This document shows positions 15,780 through 22,897 of a DNA stretch of 38,913 nucleotides, piece after piece (the first letter of the stretch is position 1; each line of letters opens with the position of its first letter). The position numbers and the translations under genes were made by a program. Source of the DNA: Patescibacteria group bacterium. GTDB taxonomy: Bacteria; Patescibacteriota; Minisyncoccia; UBA6257; 2-01-FULL-56-20. The notes beneath the pieces are model-generated. The model did no database searches. It was given only the letters and a program-made list of their open reading frames with translations, and was not told the origin of the DNA. The stretch is from contig JAGWKM010000007.1 of NCBI GenBank assembly GCA_028865305.1, positions 1 to 38,913 of the forward strand, written 5' to 3'.

Positions 15780-18623
15780 ATGAAAACGCAAGGCGCCAAA
15801 AAGATTACAGCCGCGATTTTAACCGCGACGCTCCTGGTTTTGACTCCCGGCTTGCCCTGCTACCAAGCCCTGGGAGCGGAGTTCTCCGAAGCCGGGGCGG
15901 TCAAGGACGGCGGTGCGGCCGTAGCGCCGCTTGGCGGCGTTGATTTCTCCGGGCTTTCCGAAAACCTCGCGGGATTTGCGGGGCAACAAATCGCCGCGCC
16001 GGATATCCCCGCGCTTCCCGCGGCCGAGGTTATTCCCGCTCCGCAGAGAGAAGCCTTGGGGGCAGCGGAGAGCGAAGCGGCAAAACAACCGGCGGTGCCG
16101 CAGACCTCCGCGCCTGCCGCGATTTTGGAAAGGCCGGAACAAGCCGAGAACGCGCCCTCTGCGCGCGCCAAGGCCACGGGCCCGCTTGAGAAAGAAGCCA
16201 ATATCCGTCCGAACGGAAGAAAACATTCGCGCGCTCGCGCGGCCTTTTCCCGCTTAGAGTCCGGCGCCCGCGCCATGAGCGGTTGGCTCAAGCCTGCGGA
16301 AAGCGCCGCGGCTCTTAAATCAAACGCGGGCCAGATTTTTGACGCAGCCGCCCCAAAGAGCCAAAGCGGCCAAGGCTTGGCAGATCAAAATTCGGAAGAT
16401 CAATCTGTAGAAATTGCCGCTCGGGCTTCTGCGCAACCGCATTCGGAAGCCCTCGAACCTTTTAACGCTAAAACTCCGGCTGAGAGCAACGCGGTTCCGC
16501 CTACAGACCCCGAGGCGCGCGGAAATACGGGAACCGCTCGCCGCTTTCTCTCAAAAACCAAAGAATTTCTCTTTGGGGATCCGGTGTTGGCATGGATTAT
16601 CCAACCGCTGAAGCGTCTGCGCCTGGCGACGGCCGGCTGGTCCGCGGCGGACGCGGCCCTTCCCTTGGCGACCGCGGCCATCGTCGGATCGCTTTTGGAT
16701 GCGGCTCGCGCCAGTGGCTCGGCGGGCATGACCCACCTCTGGTGGATGGTCGCGGGATCCGTCGCTTTGTCCGCAGGCGCGGCATGCGCGTCCTGGTTCT
16801 ATACGTACTTGTATCGAGTCGTGGGCTTGCGCGCGGCGTACTATTACCGCGCGGCTCTCTCTCGCGCCTTTGGACGCCAGGAAATGGCTTTTCATTTGGA
16901 GCCGCGACAGCAGTCCAGCGCTTTGGCTGGCCGCATTTTAAACGACACGAATTATCTCACTAACAAGAACGTAGGAGTCCCCGCGGACCTGCCGATGGGC
17001 TTCGTCCTGCTGATTTTCGGCGGCACGCTTATGATCTCGCAGAGCCTGCTCATGAGCGCCGTGGTCGCGGCCGTAGTCCTGCCTATCGCCTTGATTTCGG
17101 CCAGATTAGGGCGGGAGCAGGCGCGGCTCTCTTTTGAGCAGACGAGCCGCCAAGCGGAGCTCACGCAACGCGCCCAAGAAAGCTTGCGGCAAGTCCGCGC
17201 GGTCAAGATTCTCTCCTCATTAGACTTGGAAATGGAGCGTTTCCAGGAGAAAGCGCAAGCCATTATGGATTTGAGCTTGGATCTAGCGCGCATTAAAGCG
17301 AAATTATCCCGGCTGAATCTCATTATGGGGTTCTTTACTCAGCAATTTATTTTTATCATCGGAGCTTTTGGCCTTGCCGGGCGGCTAGGTCACGCGATCA
17401 AGCCCATAACTTTCGGCGGCATCACGAAAATGGCCGCGTATTCCTCCTACGCTACGAGCGCGGCTCAGCATGTGACCAATGATTATCTGCAGTTCAAGCA
17501 ATACGACGGAGCTTCGCAAATCGTGCGCGGCTACTTGAACCGGAAGCCGCTTATCGCGGACGCGCCCAACGCCGAAGCTATGCCCAAATTCGACGGCGAC
17601 ATCCGATTTGAGAACGTTGATTTTTCCTATGACGGCCAGGATACGCCGATGCTGCGCGACGTCAGCTTCCATGCGCGGCCCGGAGAAACCGTGGCCATCG
17701 TGGGAACGACCGGCGCGGGCAAGAGCACTATCGCGAAGCTGCTGCTGCGGCTCTGGGACGTTGGGGGCGGGCGCATTCTCGCGGACGGCCGCGATGTGCG
17801 CGACGTGAAGCGACAAGAGTATCTGAGCCATGTCGCCGTAGTCCAGCAGGACACGCGGCTTTTTAACGAGACCATTCTCTACAACATGACCTACGGAAGC
17901 TTCAATGCCGCGATGGAAAGCGATCTCTCGGCGCCGGAACGCGAGCGACTCTCTCGCGCCATCGAGATGGCCAAGGCCGACTTTGTTTATGACGTGGCGC
18001 GCTTTCCCGACGGCCTGCAAACGGCGGTGTCCGAAGGCGGATCGCGCCTCTCGGGAGGCGAGCGCCAGCGCATAGGCATCGTCCGCGCGATTCTGCGCGA
18101 CGCGCCGCTTTTAATCCTGGATGAGGCGACGGCCAAGCTTGACGGCCCTTCCGAAAAAACGGTGCAAGAAGCCTTGGAGAAAATGGCGCGGGGAGAGAAC
18201 GGTCGTCGCCCTACGGTCATCGTCATCGCGCACCGCTTGACGACGATTCGCGACGCGAACGAGATTTTAGTTTTAGACGGCGGCCGCATTGTAGAACGGG
18301 GGACCCACGCGCAGCTCCTGGCCGCAGGCGGGGTCTACGCGCGGTTGTGGCGAGACGGCGGTTATGACGATGTGGCGTCCGCGAAGCTCTCCTCCTCAGA
18401 ACCCGGGCGCGATGCGGAGCCCGGCTCAATGGAGAGTCTTGATGAGGCGCAAGTCGTTTCGGGGTTTGCCGCGAAGCCAATTCGCCGCTATGCGCAGAGA
18501 GAGCGCGCCGCTATTTCGGGATTCTTGCGAAGAGTCCGAGTTTCGGCGCGTCGCCTGGCGCAGAACGCCTCCCGCGCGAAAAGAAAAAAGACCTATTTTC
18601 GTCGTAGGTCTAAAGTCCTATAA
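15780..18623 (+). CDS. ABC exporter with signal peptide and long Ala/Pro-rich N-terminal region
   Basis: The protein has 947 residues. Residues 1-33 resemble a signal peptide (KKITAAILTATLLVLTPGLPC). Residues about 34-255 are Ala/Pro/Glu-rich low complexity. The transmembrane domain covers about 262-570, with hydrophobic segments near 280, 320-345, 402-440 and 513-540. The nucleotide-binding domain has Walker A GTTGAGKST near 642, Q-loop VVQQD, signature LSGGERQ near 757, Walker B LLILDEA near 778 and H-loop IAHRLTT near 818. It is a half-transporter of the exporter type, expected to dimerise and export a lipid, peptide or drug. A basic tail of about 100 residues follows. The leading signal and linker are unusual for this family and suggest a particular lineage of host. 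Confidence 0.88.
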   Translation: MKTQGAKKITAAILTATLLVLTPGLPCYQALGAEFSEAGAVKDGGAAVAPLGGVDFSGLSENLAGFAGQQIAAPDIPALPAAEVIPAPQREALGAAESEAAKQPAVPQTSAPAAILERPEQAENAPSARAKATGPLEKEANIRPNGRKHSRARAAFSRLESGARAMSGWLKPAESAAALKSNAGQIFDAAAPKSQSGQGLADQNSEDQSVEIAARASAQPHSEALEPFNAKTPAESNAVPPTDPEARGNTGTARRFLSKTKEFLFGDPVLAWIIQPLKRLRLATAGWSAADAALPLATAAIVGSLLDAARASGSAGMTHLWWMVAGSVALSAGAACASWFYTYLYRVVGLRAAYYYRAALSRAFGRQEMAFHLEPRQQSSALAGRILNDTNYLTNKNVGVPADLPMGFVLLIFGGTLMISQSLLMSAVVAAVVLPIALISARLGREQARLSFEQTSRQAELTQRAQESLRQVRAVKILSSLDLEMERFQEKAQAIMDLSLDLARIKAKLSRLNLIMGFFTQQFIFIIGAFGLAGRLGHAIKPITFGGITKMAAYSSYATSAAQHVTNDYLQFKQYDGASQIVRGYLNRKPLIADAPNAEAMPKFDGDIRFENVDFSYDGQDTPMLRDVSFHARPGETVAIVGTTGAGKSTIAKLLLRLWDVGGGRILADGRDVRDVKRQEYLSHVAVVQQDTRLFNETILYNMTYGSFNAAMESDLSAPERERLSRAIEMAKADFVYDVARFPDGLQTAVSEGGSRLSGGERQRIGIVRAILRDAPLLILDEATAKLDGPSEKTVQEALEKMARGENGRRPTVIVIAHRLTTIRDANEILVLDGGRIVERGTHAQLLAAGGVYARLWRDGGYDDVASAKLSSSEPGRDAEPGSMESLDEAQVVSGFAAKPIRRYAQRERAAISGFLRRVRVSARRLAQNASRAKRKKTYFRRRSKVL

Positions 18624-18641
18624 AGGAAGCGCGCGGCGCAC

Positions 18642-18970
18642 AAGTGTTGCAACCTCAAAAAAGAAGTGTTGCGCTGGAGCGCGCGGACGCGGGCTACGCC
18701 TTGGCCAAGTCGGCCGCGCGGCGCGGCGAAAATCGGCGCAACACTTCTTTTTATCCGTTGCGAAGTGTTGCACAACTGTTGCGGGCGTTTTGAGACGAGA
18801 AAAATATACTCTGCTACACTACTACACTTAACAGGGACCAGAGAAGTAATGGCAGGGTATAGGGGGTCTATGGTGGCAAAACATCTGTTTTTTGCGTAGT
18901 AGTGTTGCAACACTTCTTTTCGCGTTTTGCAACACTACTACACTTCTTTTCATCCGTTGCAACACTTCTT
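18642..18970. repeat. Iteron-like cluster of GTGTTGC / GCAACAC elements
   Basis: The 7-mer GTGTTGC or its complement occurs at 18644, 18666, 18738, 18765, 18902/18907, 18929 and 18959. Many copies continue into a run such as AACACTTCTTTT. The copy at 18901-18914 is a perfect 14-bp palindrome, AGTGTTGCAACACT. Two neighbouring pairs are 22 bp apart (18644/18666 and 18907/18929), about two helical turns. A 14-bp sequence, ACACTACTACACTT, is repeated exactly at 18816-18829 and 18932-18945. The arrangement suggests binding sites for a dimeric DNA-binding protein, as in a replication origin, operator array or recombination site. Confidence 0.65.
18896..18941. repeat. 13-bp inverted repeat (hairpin) in the iteron cluster
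   Basis: GTAGTAGTGTTGC at 18896-18908 and its exact complement at 18929-18941 enclose a 20-nt loop that itself contains half of another repeat. It could form a cruciform, an RNA hairpin, or simply two opposed protein-binding sites. Confidence 0.6.
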
Positions 18971-19364
18971 TTTGGCCATCCGCCTCAAACGCCCGCGCTC
19001 AGCGCTCTGGATTATTAATCCGCCGCGCATGTTGTCCCCTCTGCACCTTATGCAGCTCTCGCAATGCGCAAATTTACGCCATTTGCTGGATGTGTTCGAC
19101 CATGCTTGGGTACCTTCGCTTTTGTCCTAGCGCATCCTCGCGCGTTCTAGCGCAGGATTAAAACCCATTATGACGCGCTGTAACACACTGCGCGGCGCAT
19201 TGATTGCTTGAGATTTGCGCAACTGCGCGACTTCGCGCAACGCGGATTAATGGAGGGTCAAAAACCCCGGTGGGGGTTTCGCGCATACCCGGCACCCGAA
19301 ATTTGGCAGGCGCGACATCTGATATAGGTGTCTCTTGCTCTCTCACCCATGCGCATTCTCTTTT

Positions 19365-19431
19365 CCAAAATTTTTCCCTGTCCAAAATTTTTCGGCGCCC
19401 AAAAATTTAACCCTTGACAAAAAATTTTCCA
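19365..19431 (+). repeat. Four A/T-rich repeats at about 17-bp spacing over the late promoter
   Basis: The imperfect motif CCAAAATTTTTC recurs beginning at 19365, 19382 and 19399, spaced 17 and 17 bp. A fourth, looser copy (ACAAAAAATTTTCC) from about 19417 lies in the spacer of the promoter. Such phasing suggests a regulator array or an UP-element-like track bound on successive helical turns, controlling late transcription. Confidence 0.55.
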
Positions 19432-19442
19432 TATCCTAAACT
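19414..19442 (+). promoter_or_regulatory. Promoter of the virion operon, TTGACA-17-TAAACT
   Basis: TTGACA is at 19414-19419 and TAAACT at 19437-19442, with a 17-bp spacer. Transcription would begin near 19449, leaving a leader of about 30 nt with GGGAGGGA at 19466-19473, 6 nt before ATG 19480. The -10 box is weaker than in the other promoters, which would suit regulation by the overlapping A/T-rich repeats. Confidence 0.72.
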
Positions 19443-19479
19443 TTCTCCACAAGGTCCAAAATGAAGGGAGGGACAATCC

Positions 19480-20205
19480 ATGGGACGACGAAAATTGGCG
19501 GACGCGGGCGCCGCGGCGGAAGACTCGACGAGCCAGGATCCGCTTCTGGCGGAATTGATGGGCGATGGCAAAGTGCACCCGAAAGTTCTGAAGCAGGACA
19601 TCAAACGGCTGGACGCGCCCGAACCGGACCGCCCGGACCCATTGGACACCGCGAATCAGGAGCGTCTCGCGAAAACCCTCCCCGACTACCACACCAAGAA
19701 AGCGGACGAGCAATTTTCTACCGCCGTTGGCGGGAAAGGCTACAAGGTCACGCTGAAGGGTGAGTACTTCGCCGTCAGCAAGGACAACGAACGGACCAAA
19801 GTGCGCAAGCCTTACGAGGTTTCGGTGAACATCGCGAAGCTCGACAAGGCGCTGGGCATCATCGTGGGCAACCTTCTCGGGCCGGCGCTCAAGCGCAAAT
19901 ACCCCGATTACTCGACTTTCCGCACCTATCAAATCGTGGGAGCGGTGCCGCTTTCGGCCGAGACGCCGCAGACTTCTCATCTTCAGTACATGACGAAGGC
20001 ACAGCTTGTGGCGCATATCCGCGACATTCAGGCGCCCATCGACCCGCAGGATTACCCGGACGTGGCGGAACTGCGCGAAGCGGTCATCGACTATTCCTAC
20101 AACCCCAAGGATTTCGTGAAGCGCGAAGCGAAGCGCATGGAGACACGCGACCGCCAGCGCGAGCTTCGGTCCTTGAATCCTGACCTCGAAGTCGGGACGC
20201 AGTAA
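19480..20205 (+). CDS. Unknown first gene of the virion operon
   Basis: The protein has 241 residues with a strong ribosome site (GGGAGGGA, 6-nt spacer). The N-terminal 75 residues are charged and probably disordered. A central part (YKVTLKGEYFAVSK, KPYEVSVNIAKLDKALGIIVGNLLG) looks folded. The C-terminal 60 residues are charged and helical (AELREAVIDYSYNPKDFVKREAKRME). No family was recognised. It stands where phages often encode a terminase-associated or regulatory protein, 16 bp before the probable small terminase. A DNA-binding or packaging role is possible but unsupported by any motif. Confidence 0.6.
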   Translation: MGRRKLADAGAAAEDSTSQDPLLAELMGDGKVHPKVLKQDIKRLDAPEPDRPDPLDTANQERLAKTLPDYHTKKADEQFSTAVGGKGYKVTLKGEYFAVSKDNERTKVRKPYEVSVNIAKLDKALGIIVGNLLGPALKRKYPDYSTFRTYQIVGAVPLSAETPQTSHLQYMTKAQLVAHIRDIQAPIDPQDYPDVAELREAVIDYSYNPKDFVKREAKRMETRDRQRELRSLNPDLEVGTQ

Positions 20206-20221
20206 GCGCACGGAACTACCC

Positions 20222-20647
20222 GTGGCCGCGGAAGGCAATGGGGCGCTCGTTCCAGTTCAGCGCCGCATCGTCGTTTGGGACAAGGAAACGGGAATGCCGG
20301 TTGTCGGGACCGTTCCGTCTCTAAGCCCTTCGCAAATAACCGAAGTCGCAGCCGCGGCCGCCGTCACCGTCTATAAAGAGGATGGCGACGATTTGGCCGC
20401 GGAGTTGGGGTTGCCCACATCCGAGTTCTACGGAATGACCTGTTTGGAAGTCATGCTCATCAGGCAAGCAAGAGAAGGAGCCCGCACGGGGGATTCGGGG
20501 ATCGTAAACGACATTCTGGACCGCTTGGTGGGCAAACCCAAACAGACGACGGAATCTGTCGTGACTAAACTCACTTATGAGGACCGCTTGAAGGAAATCG
20601 CCCGGCGCCGCGCGCTTGAGGCAAAAACCATCAATCCCGCGTCATGA
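20222..20647 (+). CDS. Probable terminase small subunit
   Basis: GTG 20222 gives 141 residues. The stretch MTCLEVMLIRQAREGARTGD...IVNDILDRLVGKPKQTTE, then LTYEDRLKEIARRRALE, resembles proteins encoded just before large terminases. In those, a helical region is followed by 'lDRl.GKpkq'. It would recognise phage DNA and load the large subunit. Its TGA overlaps the large-subunit ATG by 4 nt (20644-20647), supporting a paired function. No clean helix-turn-helix is visible, so the assignment rests on position and this weak resemblance. Confidence 0.55.
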   Translation: MAAEGNGALVPVQRRIVVWDKETGMPVVGTVPSLSPSQITEVAAAAAVTVYKEDGDDLAAELGLPTSEFYGMTCLEVMLIRQAREGARTGDSGIVNDILDRLVGKPKQTTESVVTKLTYEDRLKEIARRRALEAKTINPAS

Positions 20648-22347
20648 TGAACCCGCAAGACGTTGAGTACCGCCTTAATACGGACCTCTTCTTTTTTGCG
20701 GAAGAAGCGCCGTTGATGATTAAGCCCAAATCCGCGGCGGAAGGCGGCGCGGTGGGCGCTGGTGAAGCTCTCATCCCCTGGAAGCCAAATATCGCGCAGC
20801 ACTATATCCACGAGCAGCTTGAGGCCCAGCGCAAGAAAACAGGCGGCATCGTGCGCGCGGTTTTGCTCAAGGGGCGCCAGCAGGGCGGTTCGACCTACAC
20901 CGAAATGCGGTTCTACCACCGCGCGCGGTCGGTGCCGGGCACTTCGGTCTTTGTGCTCTCTCACGATGGCGAGGCATCGTCCAAAATTTTCGCCATGGTG
21001 GAGCGCGCCCACAACAACGTCCATCCCGAATTCCAGCCTGAAGTCGGAAAGGCCAATGTGCGCCAGCTTACTTTCCCGAAGCTCTTGAGCGACTACCGCG
21101 TGGCGACCGCGGGTAACGAGGATGCCGGCCGCGCCGGGACCGCGCAGTTGTTTCATTGGTCTGAGGTCGCGTTTTGTCCGAACGCCGAAGCGATTAAAGA
21201 AGCGTCGTTGGAAGCCATCGCATACGCGCCAGGTACCGAGGTCATCCTTGAGTCCACTTCCAACGGACCTGCGGGGCTATTTTACTCAATGGCGATGGCG
21301 GCCATTAAAGGGATTGGAGATTACATTTTTATTTTCACTCCTTGGTTTTGGCAGAACGAATATGAGCGTGCGGACGATGGGACGCCATTGACGGAAGCGG
21401 AAGAAGCCTACATCGAGCTTTATTTCAAGCAGCCTTTTCCAACCGAGCGCGAGCGTCCGGTGCTTCGCAGAATTCGGCGCAAGATGCTTTGGCGCCGCGC
21501 GAAGATTTTGGAGTACTCGATTCGCAATGGAGGCATCGACGCGGAAGCCGGTGAAGCGAAATTCCAAGCCGTCTATCCGTCCAATCCTATCGAGGCGTTC
21601 CAGTTTACGGGCATCGGGCTTTTTACCCCGAAGGCCATTGTCGCGGCGCGCAAATCCACGGCCGAGGATCCTGACGCGGCGCTTATTGCCGGTGTGGATG
21701 GCGCCGGGGATTCGGAGCGCAGTGACCGAACCGTTATCACTTTGCGCCGCGGTCGCGTCATCGAGGACGTGATCGTTTACGACAAAATGCGCCCTATGCG
21801 TTTGGCAGGCATCATCGCGCAGGATTTGATCATGACGCGAGGCGTTGACATGGTGTTCATCGACCGTGGTTACGGGGAGGGCACGATTGACCGCCTGCAC
21901 GAGTTGGGATTTCGGCGCAAAGTTTTGGGAGTCGCTTTCAACGAAGGCCCGCTTCAGCCCGATATCTACCTCAACAAACGCAGCGAAATCATAATCGAGT
22001 TCGCCAAATGGCTCAATCAAGGAGGCGTTCGAATTCCCGACCGCAACGATATTCACGCTGATCTTGCGTGCATCCCCCTTGACGAAGAGACTTCAAACGG
22101 GTTAAAATTCCTCCCGAGCAAGCGGGAAATCAGAAAGAAGTTTGGGAGGTCAACAGACATCGTGGATTCGGCGGCGCTCACTTTCGCGTACCCCGTGAAT
22201 TCCCGGCTTTTCGATTCGGTAGGCGGCGCATTTTTCAAAAAGAAGGATGAGGATGGCGCGCGTACGAGTTACAGCGGCACATCGGCTACAAGAAGCGGCC
22301 CGCTTGGGTCGTTAAATCGCAAACGCGCAGGCCGCGGAGTTCAGTGA
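20644..22347 (+). CDS. terL: Terminase large subunit
   Basis: The protein has 567 residues. The ATPase half has the phage-type Walker A LLKGRQQGGSTY near residue 80 and AQLFHWSEVAFC near residue 170, where the E of SEVA is the usual catalytic acid region. ESTSNG near 206 is the coupling motif. The nuclease half has AGVDGAGDSERSDRTVI (first Asp near 355), MVFIDRGYGEGT near 415, and DIVDSAALTFAYP near 510, the RNase H-fold acidic triad of the packaging nuclease. It should cut concatemers and pump DNA through the portal encoded downstream. The protein is complete, and its stop overlaps the next start (GTGA). Confidence 0.93.
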   Translation: MMNPQDVEYRLNTDLFFFAEEAPLMIKPKSAAEGGAVGAGEALIPWKPNIAQHYIHEQLEAQRKKTGGIVRAVLLKGRQQGGSTYTEMRFYHRARSVPGTSVFVLSHDGEASSKIFAMVERAHNNVHPEFQPEVGKANVRQLTFPKLLSDYRVATAGNEDAGRAGTAQLFHWSEVAFCPNAEAIKEASLEAIAYAPGTEVILESTSNGPAGLFYSMAMAAIKGIGDYIFIFTPWFWQNEYERADDGTPLTEAEEAYIELYFKQPFPTERERPVLRRIRRKMLWRRAKILEYSIRNGGIDAEAGEAKFQAVYPSNPIEAFQFTGIGLFTPKAIVAARKSTAEDPDAALIAGVDGAGDSERSDRTVITLRRGRVIEDVIVYDKMRPMRLAGIIAQDLIMTRGVDMVFIDRGYGEGTIDRLHELGFRRKVLGVAFNEGPLQPDIYLNKRSEIIIEFAKWLNQGGVRIPDRNDIHADLACIPLDEETSNGLKFLPSKREIRKKFGRSTDIVDSAALTFAYPVNSRLFDSVGGAFFKKKDEDGARTSYSGTSATRSGPLGSLNRKRAGRGVQ

Positions 22348-22670
22348 GCAAAGGGACTTTTGCCGATTCGACTGTCGGCCGGATTGTCGGCGGTACGCTT
22401 ACCGGAGGCGCTTTCAACCTTCTTTCTGCGGGCTACAATGATATGACGGCGCCCGCGCGGGATGCGGCGGCGGCTGAAAAAGCCCTTGCTCAAGAACAGC
22501 AGAATCAACTTAATGCAGCGACCGAGAAGCAAAATGCGGAGATGGCGGAAGCCGCAGCCGGGGGTGTCGGCTTTGGAACACGCTCGGCTTTTTTAAGCGG
22601 CGCTGGGAATCCGGGAACGGGAATGGGCGGCGGACAAGCAGCCGGCGCGAGCATGGAGAATTTATTTTGA
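22344..22670 (+). CDS. Small Ala/Gly-rich protein, possible virion component
   Basis: GTG 22344 overlaps the terminase stop (GTGA). The product has 108 residues: a hydrophobic Gly-rich N-terminus (VGRIVGGTLTGGAFNLL), a helical Gln/Ala/Glu-rich middle, and a Gly-rich tail. Its composition resembles small internal virion proteins such as the T7 gp14 type, another candidate for which lies at 31801. No family was recognised. The next gene starts on its stop codon. Confidence 0.5.
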   Translation: MSKGTFADSTVGRIVGGTLTGGAFNLLSAGYNDMTAPARDAAAAEKALAQEQQNQLNAATEKQNAEMAEAAAGGVGFGTRSAFLSGAGNPGTGMGGGQAAGASMENLF

Positions 22671-22897
22671 TGATGTCATTCGACGAACTTCGATTTTCGC
22701 GCCGGGATGCCCACCCGCGCGTAACGCATTCAGGCCGTGCTTCTCTTCCGTCTCTGCGAGCGGTCGCAAGCACACAGCAGCCCACTCCCCTGCCGCCTGG
22801 GTGCGGTTACGCTTGGTTTTTGATTGCCTTTATTATCCTGTCTGCGTTTTTAGTTCACGCGGCTTTGAAGGAGAGAACAACCAGTTATGGCCGATAA
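22670..22897 (+). CDS. Small single-span membrane protein
   Basis: ATG 22670 overlaps the previous stop by one base (TGATG) and gives 75 residues. A second ATG follows at once. The N-terminal 45 residues are polar and basic, and about residues 48-66 form one hydrophobic span (YAWFLIAFIILSAFLVHAAL) followed by a short basic tail. The gene overlaps the portal start by 11 bp. A membrane role early in assembly or lysis is possible, and holins can look like this; no function is claimed. Confidence 0.5.
   Translation: MMSFDELRFSRRDAHPRVTHSGRASLPSLRAVASTQQPTPLPPGCGYAWFLIAFIILSAFLVHAALKERTTSYGR

Larger units (their letters stand above)
13998..18623 (+). other. Host-like gene block inside the phage map
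   Basis: Three same-direction genes (truncated metallophosphoesterase, outer-membrane-like protein, ABC exporter) with no phage function lie between the divergent phage operons. Intergenic gaps are larger than in the phage parts, and none of the TTGACA promoters occurs here. The position is where a temperate phage usually keeps integrase, repressor and att site. Possible explanations are cargo acquired by imprecise excision, a moron-type insertion, or a chimeric assembly. The sequence alone does not decide between them. Confidence 0.6.
18624..19479. other. Gene-free control/repeat region (856 bp)
   Basis: No convincing coding sequence is present; the open frames here are short, repeat-derived or shadows. 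The region contains the GTGTTGC/GCAACAC repeat cluster (18642-18970), a 13-bp hairpin (18896-18941) and a near-palindrome GGATTA-T-TAATCC (19009-19021). It also contains an inverted pair TTAATCCGC (19015-19023)/GCGGATTAA (19242-19250), a GCGC-rich stretch around 19200-19245, a small hairpin AAACCCC-GGTG-GGGGTTT (19262-19279), and then the A/T-rich repeats and late promoter. It may be an origin, an operator region or the scar of a recombination event. Confidence 0.6.

Noticed and set aside
18589-18611. AGACCTA...TAGGTCT hairpin as an exporter terminator
   Set aside because: It lies inside the last codons, has no T-run after it, and the stem is only 7 bp.
18642-18970. Possible CRISPR array
   Set aside because: Repeats are only 7-14 bp, occur in both orientations, and spacing is irregular (22, 30, over 70 bp); no cas genes are present.
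18892-19161. 89-codon frame in the repeat region
   Set aside because: It is built from the iterons, has no ribosome site, and its composition is not protein-like.
19258-20238. Long minus-strand open frame of 326 codons
   Set aside because: It is a shadow of the 19480 gene, runs through the promoter and repeat region, and its product is Arg/His/Phe-rich without any family pattern.
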